Part shown: positions 24,384 to 33,810 of the stretch, piece by piece
Layout of the letters: every line of letters starts with the position of its first letter
Numbering within the stretch: position 1 is the stretch's first letter
Assembly (NCBI GenBank): GCA_964552795.1
Contig: CAZKIO010000003.1
Coordinates: 1-64,000 of the forward strand
Length of the DNA: 64,000 bases
Origin: JAEUHZ01 sp964552795
GTDB lineage: Bacteria > Planctomycetota > UBA1135 > GCA-002686595
Direction of reading: 5' to 3'
Notes under the pieces: model-generated
Seen by the model: the letters and a program-made list of their open reading frames with translations, nothing else
Database searches by the model: none
What the model was told of the DNA's origin: nothing
Made by a program: the position numbers and the translations under genes

Positions 24384-25250
24384 ATGAACGCCACCCCCCC
24401 CCGCCCCGCCCCCATGACCGAGAGCCGCTTCCGGGCCGTCAAGGCCTACAAGAACGAGGAGTTTCTCAGCAGCCCCGACGCCCGGCCGCTGCGGATCCTG
24501 TCCGAGTACCTCGAGCCGCAGACCCGCTTCGAGGAGCTGCGCGTCAAGGACACGATCGTGTTCTTCGGCTCGGCCCGGATTCCCTCGCGCGAGGTGGCCG
24601 CGGCCGAGGTCGAGGCAGCCAAGTCCGGGCACGGCGATCTCGCGAAGGCGGAAACGCGCCTCAAGATGTCGCGCTACTACGAGGAGACGCGCGAGCTGGC
24701 GCGGCGCCTGACGGAGTGGTCCAAGAGCCTGGCCGGAACGGACCGGCGCTTCGTGATCTGCTCCGGCGGCGGCCCGGGGATCATGGAGGCCGCCAACCGC
24801 GGCGCCAGCGAGGCGCGCGGCGTGAACATCGGCCTCAACATCTCCCTGCCGTTCGAGCAGGTCGACAACCCGTACATCACGCGGCGGCTGGCGTTCGAGT
24901 TCCACTACTTCTTCATGCGGAAGTACTGGTTCGCCTACCTGGCCAAGGCGATGGTCGTGATGCCCGGCGGCTTCGGGACCTTCGACGAGTTCATGGAAGT
25001 CGTGACGCTCGTCCAGACGCTGAAGATCAAGAAGAAGCTGCCGATCGTGCTGTACGGCACGGAGTACTGGGACGAGGTCATCAACATGGAGCCGATGATC
25101 CGCTACGGCACCATCAGCCCCGAGGATGTGAACCTGTTCCACCGCACGAACTCGGTGGACGACGCCTTCGAGTACCTCGTCGCCGAGCTCGAGAAGAACG
25201 CGCTGAAGAAGCCCGAGAAGGGCAACGGCGGCTTCCTGGCCGGCACCTGA
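24384..25250 (+). CDS. LOG-family (TIGR00730-like) protein
   Basis: A 288-residue Rossmann-fold protein of the LOG group, often annotated lysine decarboxylase but in characterised members a nucleotide 5'-monophosphate phosphoribohydrolase. Motifs: FFGSARIPSRE, SGGGPGIMEAANRGA, and PGGFGTFDEFMEVVTLVQT, which carries the catalytic Glu and the phosphate-binding glycines. The substrate (cytokinin-like or ordinary NMP) is not predictable. The start is uncertain: ATG at 24384 and ATG at 24414 both fit, neither has a ribosome site, and a nine-C run (24394-24402) sits between them. TAGGAT (24336-24341) is a candidate -10. Its stop and that of the convergent kinase gene lie in a small palindrome. Confidence 0.88.
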   Translation: MNATPPRPAPMTESRFRAVKAYKNEEFLSSPDARPLRILSEYLEPQTRFEELRVKDTIVFFGSARIPSREVAAAEVEAAKSGHGDLAKAETRLKMSRYYEETRELARRLTEWSKSLAGTDRRFVICSGGGPGIMEAANRGASEARGVNIGLNISLPFEQVDNPYITRRLAFEFHYFFMRKYWFAYLAKAMVVMPGGFGTFDEFMEVVTLVQTLKIKKKLPIVLYGTEYWDEVINMEPMIRYGTISPEDVNLFHRTNSVDDAFEYLVAELEKNALKKPEKGNGGFLAGT

Positions 25251-25257
25251 GCGCCGC

Positions 25258-27891
25258 TCAGCGGCCCAGGCGCAGCCGGCAGCGCGCCAGCGTGTCGGCC
25301 GCGTCCTTCGCCACGCGGTGCTCGGCGCCCAGCAGGCGGCGCAGGTTGTCGGCCGCCAGCTCCAGGTGCGGGACGGCCTCGTCGCAGCGCTGCATGGCCT
25401 CGAGCAGCGAGCCCAGCACCCGCCGGTAGAACCAGCGCTCCCACGTGTCGGCGCCGAGCGACTCGTCCGCGAGGCGCACGGCTTCCAGGTTCAGATCCAG
25501 GGCCTCGTCGAACCGCAATTGCTGTCCGACCGACCAGGAGAGGTTGAACAGCTCCGCGATCGTGCGCGAGTCCGTGGGGCCCAGCGTCTCGCGCATGTGA
25601 TCGAGCACTTCGCGGTGCAACGCCTCGGCTTGCGCGTGCAGCTTCAGGCGGCTCAACTGCAGCGCCAGGTTGCCTTCGGCCATCAGCGTGTTGACGTGGC
25701 GGGGTCCGAGCTGCTCGTGCAGCAGCGGGATCAGCCGTTCGTACAGCGCCCGCGCCTCCTCGTTCTGTCCCAGGTTGCCCAGGACGCCTGCCAGGTTGTT
25801 CGCGCGCGCCAGCGAATCGGGGTGGCTCTCGCCCTGCACGCGCAGCCCCAGATCGTGGGCCTCGCGGAACAGAGGCAGAGCGCGTTCCAGTTCGCCGCGG
25901 CGTTGCAGCGTGCAAGCCAGGTTGTTGAGCGCCGTCAGCGTGAGCGGATCGAGCGGTCCGGCGACGTCGCGCGCCGCAGCGAGCGCCTCGCCCTCGATGC
26001 GCTCGGCCTCCGCTAGCCGGCCGAGCGTCGAGAGCACGTTCCCGTAGGTGACCTGCATGGTGACCACCTCGGGGCTGCGCGCGCCACGGTTGCGCAACAG
26101 ACGCTCCAGGGCGCCTTCGAGCAGCACCGCGGCTTCCTCCAGCCGATCCTGGCGCTTCATGACCAGGCCCAGAGCGCCCGCGATCTCGGCGCGGCGCTCG
26201 GGGTTCGCGCCCGGCCCCCGCGAGAAGTGCTCCAGCGCGGCCGTCAGCAGCGGCTCGGCCTCCGCCGGACGGTCGCGCCGCTCGAGGATCTGTCCGAGGT
26301 ACCCGCGCACGTCCTCCGCGCGGGTCACGGCGGCCGCTCCGGCGCGTTCGCACAGCTCGAGCGCCGCGCGCAATTCGCGCTCCGCTTCCGCGAGGCGGCC
26401 CAGGCGCGCATAGGTGCGGCCGACGGTCGCGCGCACGTCGGCCTCGACGTCAGGCACGCCCTTCAACGCGCCGGGCAGCTCGGCGACGGCGCGGTCGAGC
26501 ACGTCCGCCAGTCGCACGTCGGGGCCCGAGGCTCCCGGCGCCGCGCGCCCCAGCAGCTCCTGGAACCACTCGGAAACGCGGTTGGCGCGATCCAGGGCGG
26601 CGTAGGCCGCGATGCGCGCTTCTTCCTCCGCCTGCCAGCCGTCCGTCGCGCGATCGCGCTCGCGCGCGGCGATGCGAGCCTGCCAGCCGGTACCGACGAG
26701 GCCCAGCACCAGGGCGACGAACACGCCGGTGATGCCGGCCACCAGCGCGCGATTGCGCCGCGCGAACTTGCCGAGCTGATAGAGCGCGCTGGCCGGTCGC
26801 GCGCGGATCGGCTCGTCGCGGATCCAGCGCCGGATGTCCTCGGCGAAGGCCGCTGCGCTGGAGTAGCGGCGCGCCGGGTCCTTCTCCAGCGCCTTGAGCA
26901 CCAGGGTCTCGGCGTCGCCGCGCAGCACGGCATTCACGGCCGACAGCGGCGTCGGCTCGTCCTCGCGGATCGTGCGCACGGCCTCGTGCAGCGCCTTGCC
27001 CGTCAACTCGTACGGCAGGCGTCCCGTGAGCAGCTCGTAGGCGATCACGCCCAGCGCGTAGACGTCGGAACGCGCGTCGATGCGATCGCGGTCGCCGGCA
27101 GCCTGCTCGGGGCTCATGTACGGCACCGTTCCCACGAGCTGCCCCACGCCGGTCAGGAGCGTCGCCGTCTGCACGTCGGAATCGGTCGCGCGCGCCACGC
27201 CGAAGTCCAGCACCTTGGGCTGCGCCCGCCCCGACGACGTGTCGACGAGCACGTTCCCCGGCTTGAGGTCGCGGTGGATCACGCCCTTGTCGTGCGCGTG
27301 CTGGATCGCGTCGCACACCTCGGCCAGCAGCGCGAGGCGCTCGCGCGCGCCGAGCCCGGCCGCGTCGGCGTGCTCGAGGATCGAGGGTCCGCGCACGTAC
27401 TCCAGCGCGAAGAACGGCTGCGGCCCTGAGCCGGTGTCGGCCGTGCCGGCCTCGTGGATCTGCGCGATGCCCGGATGCTGCAGGCGTCCGAGCATCTGCG
27501 CTTCCTGCTCGAAACGTCGCAACGCGCGCGGCGCGATCGTCCCGGGGCGCAGCACCTTCAGCGCGACCTGACGCCGCGGGCTCTCCTGGCGCGCGAGGTA
27601 CACGACGCCCATGCCGCCCTCGCCGAGCACGCCCTCGATCGCGTAGCCGCCCAGGCGCGCGGGGTGCTCTCCCGGCGGTGCGGCCCCGGCCGGCAGCGCG
27701 TCCAGCAACGCGGGACGCGCCAAGAAGGCCTCGGCGGCCGCGTGATGGCCCAGCAACTCGTCGACCTCGGCGCGCAGCGCGGCGTCGTCGCCGCTCGCGG
27801 CATCCAGCAGGGCCTTGCGCGCCTCGGGCGGCGCTTCGAGAACGCGGGCGAAGAGGTCCTGCACCCGTCGATCGTGTGCGTGGTCTGCCAT
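25258..27891 (-). CDS. Membrane-anchored Ser/Thr protein kinase with TPR tail
   Basis: An 877-residue Hanks-type kinase. Glycine loop GEGGMG (90-95), Lys112, HRDLKPGN (206-213), DFG (229-231) and VPYMSPEQ mark an intact kinase domain from about 80 to 360. A short juxtamembrane stretch and one membrane helix (VAGITGVFVALVLGLVG) follow, then about nine TPRs of the kinesin-light-chain type (AEAERELRAAL, EAEPLLTAAL, NNLACTLQRRGELERALPLF). The long upstream open frame on this strand is antisense to the protease gene, so I start at the ATG of MADHAHDRR. No sigma gene is adjacent. It is divergent from the subtilase-kelch gene. Confidence 0.93.
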   Translation of the reverse strand: MADHAHDRRVQDLFARVLEAPPEARKALLDAASGDDAALRAEVDELLGHHAAAEAFLARPALLDALPAGAAPPGEHPARLGGYAIEGVLGEGGMGVVYLARQESPRRQVALKVLRPGTIAPRALRRFEQEAQMLGRLQHPGIAQIHEAGTADTGSGPQPFFALEYVRGPSILEHADAAGLGARERLALLAEVCDAIQHAHDKGVIHRDLKPGNVLVDTSSGRAQPKVLDFGVARATDSDVQTATLLTGVGQLVGTVPYMSPEQAAGDRDRIDARSDVYALGVIAYELLTGRLPYELTGKALHEAVRTIREDEPTPLSAVNAVLRGDAETLVLKALEKDPARRYSSAAAFAEDIRRWIRDEPIRARPASALYQLGKFARRNRALVAGITGVFVALVLGLVGTGWQARIAARERDRATDGWQAEEEARIAAYAALDRANRVSEWFQELLGRAAPGASGPDVRLADVLDRAVAELPGALKGVPDVEADVRATVGRTYARLGRLAEAERELRAALELCERAGAAAVTRAEDVRGYLGQILERRDRPAEAEPLLTAALEHFSRGPGANPERRAEIAGALGLVMKRQDRLEEAAVLLEGALERLLRNRGARSPEVVTMQVTYGNVLSTLGRLAEAERIEGEALAAARDVAGPLDPLTLTALNNLACTLQRRGELERALPLFREAHDLGLRVQGESHPDSLARANNLAGVLGNLGQNEEARALYERLIPLLHEQLGPRHVNTLMAEGNLALQLSRLKLHAQAEALHREVLDHMRETLGPTDSRTIAELFNLSWSVGQQLRFDEALDLNLEAVRLADESLGADTWERWFYRRVLGSLLEAMQRCDEAVPHLELAADNLRRLLGAEHRVAKDAADTLARCRLRLGR

Positions 27892-28059
27892 CGCGGGCCT
27901 CGACGGATTGTCGCACCACGCGCGCGCGAGGGGCAACCGGGCCCCGGCCCGGGACGCACCGGCGGAAATCCGGGATTCCTCCAGCCGCGCGGTGCCTCGC
28001 CTGCGCACGGGCATCGTGGCGGCGGTCCTCTCCCTCGGACCGCGCCCATGGAGGCTGCA

Positions 28060-30921
28060 ATGAACGCGATGAACGAGAGGCATGGAACGGGCATGAGTTG
28101 GACGGCTGCGCTGGTCCTCTTGCTGGGCGCCGCGGCCGCCGCGCAGTCGGGCATGGAGCCGACGCGCGTACGCAAGCCGGCGGCGACCGTCGTGGAGCCC
28201 TGGCACGAGCCCGACCTCGTGGCGGTCAAGTTCCGCGACGGCTTGCGCATCCGCCTCGCCGCGGACGCGCTGACGGACGGTGGAACGGGCGTCCTGTCGG
28301 ACGCCGCGGCGGTCCTCGCGGGACCGGCGCGCGGGCGCTGGGAGCGCACGCACCACGTCGACGAGGCGACGCTCGAGCGCTTCGCGGCCGACGCGCGCGC
28401 GCGCTCGGGGCGCACGGTGCCGGACCTCAACCTGGAGTACCGCCTGAAGCTCGCCGGAGGGCTCGACGCGGCCGGCGCGATCGACGCGCTCAACGCGCTC
28501 GAGATCGTCGAATTCGCGTGGCCCGTCGGCCGGCCCACGCCGCCGCCGCTGCCGCCGGACTTCACGGCGCAGCAGGGCTACCAGGCTCCCGCCACGTCCG
28601 GAACGGGCTCGCGCGACGCGTGGCCGCTGCCGGCGGGCACGGGCGCGGGCGTGCGCATCTGCGACATCGAGTACGAGTACAACGCGGCGCACGTGGACTT
28701 GCCGCCCGTGACGATCCTGGGTCCGCCGTGGATCGCGTCCGGGTTCGGCACGGACCACGCGACGGCGGTCCTGGGCCAGCTCTTCGCGCGCTCGAACGGG
28801 TTCGGCGTGACGGGCGGCGCCTACGGCGCACAGCCGTTCTTCGCCGCCGCGTACACGGCGTCGGGCTGGAACGTCGCGGCTGCGATCACGAACGCCATGA
28901 CGGTCCTGGGTCCGGGCGACGTGATCCTGCTGGAGCAACAGGCGATCGGCCCGGCCGGCCCCACGGCCTACGTCCCGGTCGAGTGGGACTTCGCCGTGTA
29001 CAACGCGATCCGGAACGCGGTGGCGGCCGGCGTGATCGTCGTGGAGGCGGCAGCCAACGGTTCGCAGAACCTGGACAGCCCGATCTACAACACGGGCCAC
29101 GCGCCGTTCCTGCCGGGCAACGATTCGGGCGCGATCCTGGTCGGGGCCGGCGCATCGCCGGGCGGATCGACGACGGACCGCTCGCGCCTCTCGTTCTCGA
29201 ACTACGGCGCGACCGTGGACCTGCAGGGCTGGGGCGAGAACGTGACGACGACCGGTTACGGCGCGCTGTACTCGGCGGGCGGGGCCAACGAGCTCTACAC
29301 CGCCACCTTCGGCGGGACGTCCAGCGCATCGCCCATCGTCGCGGCCGCGTGCGCGCAACTGTCCGCCATGTACCGGGTCGTCACGGGCGACACGCTGGAT
29401 CCGCTGATGGTGCGCGACACGCTGCGCGCGACCGGTTCCGCGCAGCAGAGCGGGATCCACCCCGCATCGCAGAGCATCGGCCCGCGGCCGAACCTCGCCG
29501 CGGCCCTGGCGTCGCTGGGTTCGGTCCGCGGCTGCGCCGACGACGACTCGTGGAGCCCGGGCTTCACCGGCCCGTCGGGACGGCGCGAGGCCGCGATCGC
29601 CTACGACTCCGCGCGCGGCCGCGTGATCGTGTTCGGCGGCGAGACGTCGACGCTCACGATGCTGGGCGACACGCTGGCCTGGGTGGCGGGCGGCCCCGCC
29701 GGCAACTGGATCGGGCTCTCCCCGGCCACTTCCCCGAGCCCGCGCGCCTACGCGGCGATGGCCTACGATCGCAAGCGCGATCGCATGGTGCTGTACGGCG
29801 GCTGGACCAGCAGCGGCGTCGTCGGCGAGACGTGGGAGTTCAACGGTTCGACCTGGTCGCTGGTCTCGACCACCGGCCCCGGTCCGATGATCCTGCACGC
29901 GCTGGCCTACGACGCGGCACGCGAGCGCGTCGTCCTCGTGGCGCGCGGCTGCAGCGGCGCCGGCTGCCCGAACGCCACGTGGGAGTGGAACGGGACGAGC
30001 TGGACCAGCTTCGCCGGCGGGCCCTCGGGCCGTGATCGCGCAGGCCTCGCCTACGACTCCGACCGCCAGCGCCTCGTGCTGTTCGGCGGCTCGCAGATCG
30101 GGCCCGTCGATCTCGGCGAGACCTGGGAGCGTTCGGGAACGACGTGGACGCTGGTGGCCAGCGGCGGTCCGAGCCCGCGCTCGGGCTCGCGTCTGGTCTA
30201 CGACACGGGCCGGCGACGCTGCGTCCTGTTCGGCGGCCACACGTCGAGCCCGTTCGTGAAGCTCGGCGACGTCTGGGGCTGGAACGGCTCGAGCTGGAGG
30301 CAGGAGCTGCCGCTGGTCGCGCCGGACCCGCGCACCTACCACGCGCTGGCCTACCACGAGGGCCTCGACCGCGAGGTGATCGTGGGCGGCGACACGCAGA
30401 CCCAGATCGCGAGCAGCGTGTACTACTTCCGCGAGCGCGCCGACCAGCCGGGGATTCCGTTCTGCTTCGGCGACGGCTCCGGCGTCGCGTGCCCGTGCGG
30501 GAACTCCAGCGCGGCGGGCGCGTGCGTCGGGTGCCTGAACTCGCTGGGCGTCGGGGGGCGGCTGCGTTCGATCGGACAGGCGCGCCTGTCGAACGACACG
30601 GTCGTCCTGGTGGGCACCGACCAGCCGAACAGCTCGGCGCTGTACTTCCAGGGAATGGTGCAGCAGTCCGGAGGCGCGGGCCTGGCCTTCGGCGACGGCC
30701 TGCGCTGCGCGGGCGGCAGCGTGGTCCGTCTGGGCACGCAGGTGAACTCGGGTGGAGGGTCGAGCTACCCGCTGCCCGGACAGATGTCCGTGTCACAGCG
30801 CGGGATGGTCCTCGTGCCGGGGGTCCGCACCTACCAGGTCTGGTTCCGCAACGCCGCGGCGTACTGCACGAGCGCGACGTTCAACACGACGAACGGCCTG
30901 CAGATCGTCTGGGGGCTTTGA
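28060..30921 (+). CDS. Secreted subtilisin-like protease with kelch propeller and CPCGN C-terminal domain
   Basis: A 953-residue exported protein. Signal peptide to about 29 (ALVLLLGAAAAAQ). The S8 peptidase domain (about 195-500) has Asp202 in RICDIEYEY, His233 in TDHATAV, oxyanion Asn333 in AANGSQN and Ser421 in GGTSSASP. The Asp and His motifs are loose versions of the usual DTG and HGTxVAG. Six kelch-like units follow (for example AMAYDRKRDRMVLYGGW, GLAYDSDRQRLVLFGGS), enough for a six-bladed propeller. The last ~150 residues are the shared domain (CFGDGSGVACPCGN to the FNTTNGLQ end). GGAGG six bases before the ATG fixes the start. It likely cleaves or binds extracellular protein or glycan at the cell surface. 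Confidence 0.88.
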   Translation: MNAMNERHGTGMSWTAALVLLLGAAAAAQSGMEPTRVRKPAATVVEPWHEPDLVAVKFRDGLRIRLAADALTDGGTGVLSDAAAVLAGPARGRWERTHHVDEATLERFAADARARSGRTVPDLNLEYRLKLAGGLDAAGAIDALNALEIVEFAWPVGRPTPPPLPPDFTAQQGYQAPATSGTGSRDAWPLPAGTGAGVRICDIEYEYNAAHVDLPPVTILGPPWIASGFGTDHATAVLGQLFARSNGFGVTGGAYGAQPFFAAAYTASGWNVAAAITNAMTVLGPGDVILLEQQAIGPAGPTAYVPVEWDFAVYNAIRNAVAAGVIVVEAAANGSQNLDSPIYNTGHAPFLPGNDSGAILVGAGASPGGSTTDRSRLSFSNYGATVDLQGWGENVTTTGYGALYSAGGANELYTATFGGTSSASPIVAAACAQLSAMYRVVTGDTLDPLMVRDTLRATGSAQQSGIHPASQSIGPRPNLAAALASLGSVRGCADDDSWSPGFTGPSGRREAAIAYDSARGRVIVFGGETSTLTMLGDTLAWVAGGPAGNWIGLSPATSPSPRAYAAMAYDRKRDRMVLYGGWTSSGVVGETWEFNGSTWSLVSTTGPGPMILHALAYDAARERVVLVARGCSGAGCPNATWEWNGTSWTSFAGGPSGRDRAGLAYDSDRQRLVLFGGSQIGPVDLGETWERSGTTWTLVASGGPSPRSGSRLVYDTGRRRCVLFGGHTSSPFVKLGDVWGWNGSSWRQELPLVAPDPRTYHALAYHEGLDREVIVGGDTQTQIASSVYYFRERADQPGIPFCFGDGSGVACPCGNSSAAGACVGCLNSLGVGGRLRSIGQARLSNDTVVLVGTDQPNSSALYFQGMVQQSGGAGLAFGDGLRCAGGSVVRLGTQVNSGGGSSYPLPGQMSVSQRGMVLVPGVRTYQVWFRNAAAYCTSATFNTTNGLQIVWGL

Positions 30922-30949
30922 GCCCGCGAGGGAGGTTCCGCGGCCGTTG

Positions 30950-30986
30950 CCACGCCGCGTGCCGCGATCGGCGGCGCGCGGCGTGG
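30950..30986. terminator. Bidirectional stem-loop between convergent genes
   Basis: CCACGCCGCG (30950-30959) pairs with CGCGGCGTGG (30977-30986), with an inner GCCG/CGGC helix. It sits between the protease gene and the convergent M20 gene. There is no long T-run on either strand. Confidence 0.45.
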
Positions 30987-31002
30987 TTCGTCGCCGGACA
31001 GT

Positions 31003-32334
31003 TCAGCGCCGGGCGCCGTGCAGGTAGTCGGCGGCGAGGTGCGCCAGCACGCGCGCGCCGACGGGCAGGGCCTTCTCGTCCACGAAGAAGCGCGGCGAGT
31101 GGTTGGATGCGGCCGTCTCGACGTCCGCCGCCGGCGTCACGCCCAGGAAGACGAACATGCCGGGCACGCGGCGCGCGAAGAACGAGAAGTCCTCGGCGCC
31201 GGTGATCTTGCGCACCTCGGCGGACCGGCCGGGCGCGATGCGCTCGAGCGTCGCGGCCATCCGCGCCACCAGCGCCGGGTCGTTGGCGGTCACGGGGTAG
31301 CCGCGCTCGATCGTGACGACGGCCCGCGCGCCGTGTGCTTCGGCGATGCGCTCGGCCAGACGCTTCATCCGCGCATGCACCTCGTCGCGCATCGCGTCGT
31401 CGAAGGTGCGGATCGTGCCAACGAGGCGCGCGCGGTCGGGGATGATGTTGTTGCGCACGCCCGCCTCGAACTGGCCCACCGTGACGACCGCGGGTTCCTT
31501 CGTGAGGTCGAGCTGGCGCGACACGAGCGTCTGCAGCGCCGTGACGATCTCGCTGGCCGTCACGATCGGATCGACCCCGGCCCAGGGCTTCGATCCGTGC
31601 GTCTGCTTGCCCTGCACGCTGATCTCGAAGCGGTCGGCCGCCGCCAGCATGGGGCCGCCGCGCCAGCCCAGGCGCCCCGACTCCATGCCGGCGAACACGT
31701 GCAGGCCGAACACGGCGTCGACCTTGGGGTCGTCGAGCACGCCTTCCGCGACCATCAACTCCGCGCCGGCCGGCTGCTCCTCGACCGGCACGCCCTCCTC
31801 CGCGGGTTGGAACAGCAGCACGACCTTGCCGGGCAACTGCGCGCGCACCGCGACCAGCGCCTCGGCGGCGGCCAGCAGCATCGCGGTGTGCGCGTCGTGC
31901 CCGCAGGCGTGCATCACGGGAACCGTGCGGCCCTCGTACGTGCCGGTCGCCCGGCTGGCGAACGGCAGGTCGACCTCCTCCTGGACGGGCAGGGCGTCCA
32001 TGTCCGCGCGCAAGGCGACGACCGGGCCCGGCGAACCGCCCTCGATGACGGCGACGACGCCGTGCCGCGCGACACCGGTGCGCGGCGCGAGGCCCATGGC
32101 GCGCAGCCGCTCGGCGACGAACCGGGCGGTCTCGACCTCGCGGTTGGAGAGTTCGGGGTGCTGGTGCAGGTGACGCCGCCACTCGACGAGGCGCGTCTCG
32201 GCCGCGCGGATGCGCGCGTCGATCTCGGCTGCGAGCGGCGAGGGCTCGCCGGTCGGCGCGGCGATCACGGAGCCGGCGCACACGAGCGCAAGCGCAAGCG
32301 GTGGGAGGCGGGGCAAGAAGATCGATCGGATCAA
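31003..32334 (-). CDS. Exported M20D-family amidohydrolase/peptidase
   Basis: A 443-residue hydrolase of the M20D group (hippurate hydrolase, N-acyl-amino-acid and IAA-conjugate hydrolases). Motifs: RRHLHQHPELSNRE, VALRADMDALPV, MHACGHDAHTAMLL (zinc ligands), VLLFQPAEEG and GAEDFSFFARRVPG. A cleavable signal (PRLPPLALALVCAGSVIAAP) means it acts outside the cytoplasm, whereas most relatives are cytosolic. It would hydrolyse N-acylated amino acids or small peptides. It faces the subtilase-kelch gene, so the two could be parts of a peptide-scavenging set (inference). TAGAAT (32370-32365) on the minus strand is a good -10, 30 bases upstream. Confidence 0.92.
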   Translation of the reverse strand: MIRSIFLPRLPPLALALVCAGSVIAAPTGEPSPLAAEIDARIRAAETRLVEWRRHLHQHPELSNREVETARFVAERLRAMGLAPRTGVARHGVVAVIEGGSPGPVVALRADMDALPVQEEVDLPFASRATGTYEGRTVPVMHACGHDAHTAMLLAAAEALVAVRAQLPGKVVLLFQPAEEGVPVEEQPAGAELMVAEGVLDDPKVDAVFGLHVFAGMESGRLGWRGGPMLAAADRFEISVQGKQTHGSKPWAGVDPIVTASEIVTALQTLVSRQLDLTKEPAVVTVGQFEAGVRNNIIPDRARLVGTIRTFDDAMRDEVHARMKRLAERIAEAHGARAVVTIERGYPVTANDPALVARMAATLERIAPGRSAEVRKITGAEDFSFFARRVPGMFVFLGVTPAADVETAASNHSPRFFVDEKALPVGARVLAHLAADYLHGARR

Positions 32335-32364
32335 GGAGGCTCCTCGTGGTCGTGACGAGCCGCG

Positions 32365-32370
32365 ATTCTA
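32365..32370 (-). promoter_or_regulatory. Putative -10 element of the M20 hydrolase gene
   Basis: TAGAAT on the minus strand, one base from TATAAT, 30 bases before the start at 32334. Confidence 0.45.
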
Positions 32371-32423
32371 GGGTCTGCGCCGAGCACCGGCTCCACGGAT
32401 CCGGCGCAGCAGCAGTCAGCGGG

Positions 32424-32429
32424 TACACT
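32424..32429 (+). promoter_or_regulatory. Putative -10 element of the NHL-propeller gene
   Basis: TACACT, 42 bases upstream of the ATG at 32472. It is identical to the mutS element. Confidence 0.4.
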
Positions 32430-32471
32430 CGGGTGCCGCGGCTGCACCCACGCCGCGCGAAGGAGGCCGGC

Positions 32472-33803
32472 ATGCGATCCCAGCAAGTCCTCTGCGCGCT
32501 CGCCGCGCTGACCCTCGGAACCGGTGCGCGCGCCGGCTTGCCGCCCGCGATGACGGGTGACTTGTACGTCAGCGACTGGAACAACGACCGCGTCGCGGTG
32601 TACGCGGCCGGCGGCGCTTTCCTGCGCGGTTTCACGGCCGCCGGTCTGAACGGCCCGCGCGGCGTCGTCTTCGGGCCTGGGCGCGAGATCTTCGTGGCCA
32701 GCGAACTGTCGCACGAGATCCTCGTGTTCGACCAGGACGAGCAGTACGTGCGCCGCTTCACGAACGCCGCGCTGAGCGGTCCGACCGGGATGGCCCTGGG
32801 GCCCGACTCGACGCTGTACGTCTCGAGCTTCAACAACGGACGCATCTGCGTGTTCGGAACGGACGGCACCTTCCTGCGCTGGTTCTCGGCGCCGGGCTTC
32901 GGCACGCCCAACTGCGTGGCCTTCGACTCGGCCGGGTTCCTCTACGCGGCCAGCGCCGGGACGGGGCGCGTGTTCAAGTTCGACTCCGCCGAGACGTTCC
33001 TCTTCTCGTTCACGACGCCGGTCGGCACGCCGCTCTCGAGCCCCATGGGAATCGCGCGCACCGCCTCCGACGTCCTGATCGTGGCCGGCGGCGGTTCGAG
33101 CAACCTGGTGCGCTTCGCGACCGACGGCAGCTTCCTGGGGCAGATCACGCATCCGGATCTGACCGGTCCGCAGGGGATCGGCATCGACGAGCGCGGCCAC
33201 GTGTTCTCGTCGTCGTACTTCCAGAACAAGCTCGTCGAGTTCGATCCGGCCGGCACGTGGGTCCAGACGATCAGCTCCGGCGGCCTCAACGTTCCGCGCA
33301 GCATCGCGTTCGCGCCCTTCGAGGCCGGCTCGTTCCCCGCGTTCTGCTTCGGCGACGGCAGCGCCAGCGCGTGTCCGTGCGGCAACGCCGGCGCTCCGGG
33401 CGCCGGTTGCGCGAACTCGGCCACGGCGGGCGGGATGCTGTCGGCGACCGGCGCGGCCAGCGTCAGCGCCGATACCGTGGTGCTGGCCGTCGCTGGCCTG
33501 CCGCCGACGGCGCCGGGCCTGTACTTCCAGGGCACGGGCCGCGTGAACGCCGGGCTGGGCAACGCGTTCGGCGACGGACTGCGCTGCGCGGGCGGTTCCG
33601 TCGTGCGCCTCGGCACCAAGCCGTCGTCCGCGGGGACGTCGAGCTACCCGGGCGCCGGCGACGCGAGCGTATCGACGCGTGGGATGTTGCCGGCGGCCGG
33701 CGGCACCCGCACCTACCAGGTGTGGTACCGGAACGTGGCGAGCTTCTGCACGCCGGACGCGTTCAACCTGACGAACGGTGTCGAGATCGCATGGGGCGCG
33801 TGA
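32472..33803 (+). CDS. Secreted NHL-repeat propeller with CPCGN C-terminal domain
   Basis: A 443-residue exported protein. Signal peptide to about 23 (LCALAALTLGTGARA). Residues ~30-290 are six NHL-type repeats with the pattern GPRGVVFGPGREIFVAS / GPTGMALGPDSTLYVSS / GPQGIGIDERGHVFSSS, forming a beta-propeller likely to bind protein or carbohydrate. The last ~153 residues are the shared domain (CFGDGSASACPCGN, YFQGTG, FGDGLRCAGG, YQVWYRN). AAGGAGG lies five bases before the ATG. It converges on a second protein carrying the same C-terminal domain with only seven bases between stops, so recent inverted duplication was considered; the N-terminal halves are unrelated. Confidence 0.88.
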   Translation: MRSQQVLCALAALTLGTGARAGLPPAMTGDLYVSDWNNDRVAVYAAGGAFLRGFTAAGLNGPRGVVFGPGREIFVASELSHEILVFDQDEQYVRRFTNAALSGPTGMALGPDSTLYVSSFNNGRICVFGTDGTFLRWFSAPGFGTPNCVAFDSAGFLYAASAGTGRVFKFDSAETFLFSFTTPVGTPLSSPMGIARTASDVLIVAGGGSSNLVRFATDGSFLGQITHPDLTGPQGIGIDERGHVFSSSYFQNKLVEFDPAGTWVQTISSGGLNVPRSIAFAPFEAGSFPAFCFGDGSASACPCGNAGAPGAGCANSATAGGMLSATGAASVSADTVVLAVAGLPPTAPGLYFQGTGRVNAGLGNAFGDGLRCAGGSVVRLGTKPSSAGTSSYPGAGDASVSTRGMLPAAGGTRTYQVWYRNVASFCTPDAFNLTNGVEIAWGA

Positions 33804-33810
33804 CGCCGCG

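Noticed and set aside
24384..25250. Lysine decarboxylase activity for the LOG-family protein
   Set aside because: The PGGxGT motif belongs to the LOG phosphoribohydrolase fold. There is no pyridoxal-phosphate lysine site.
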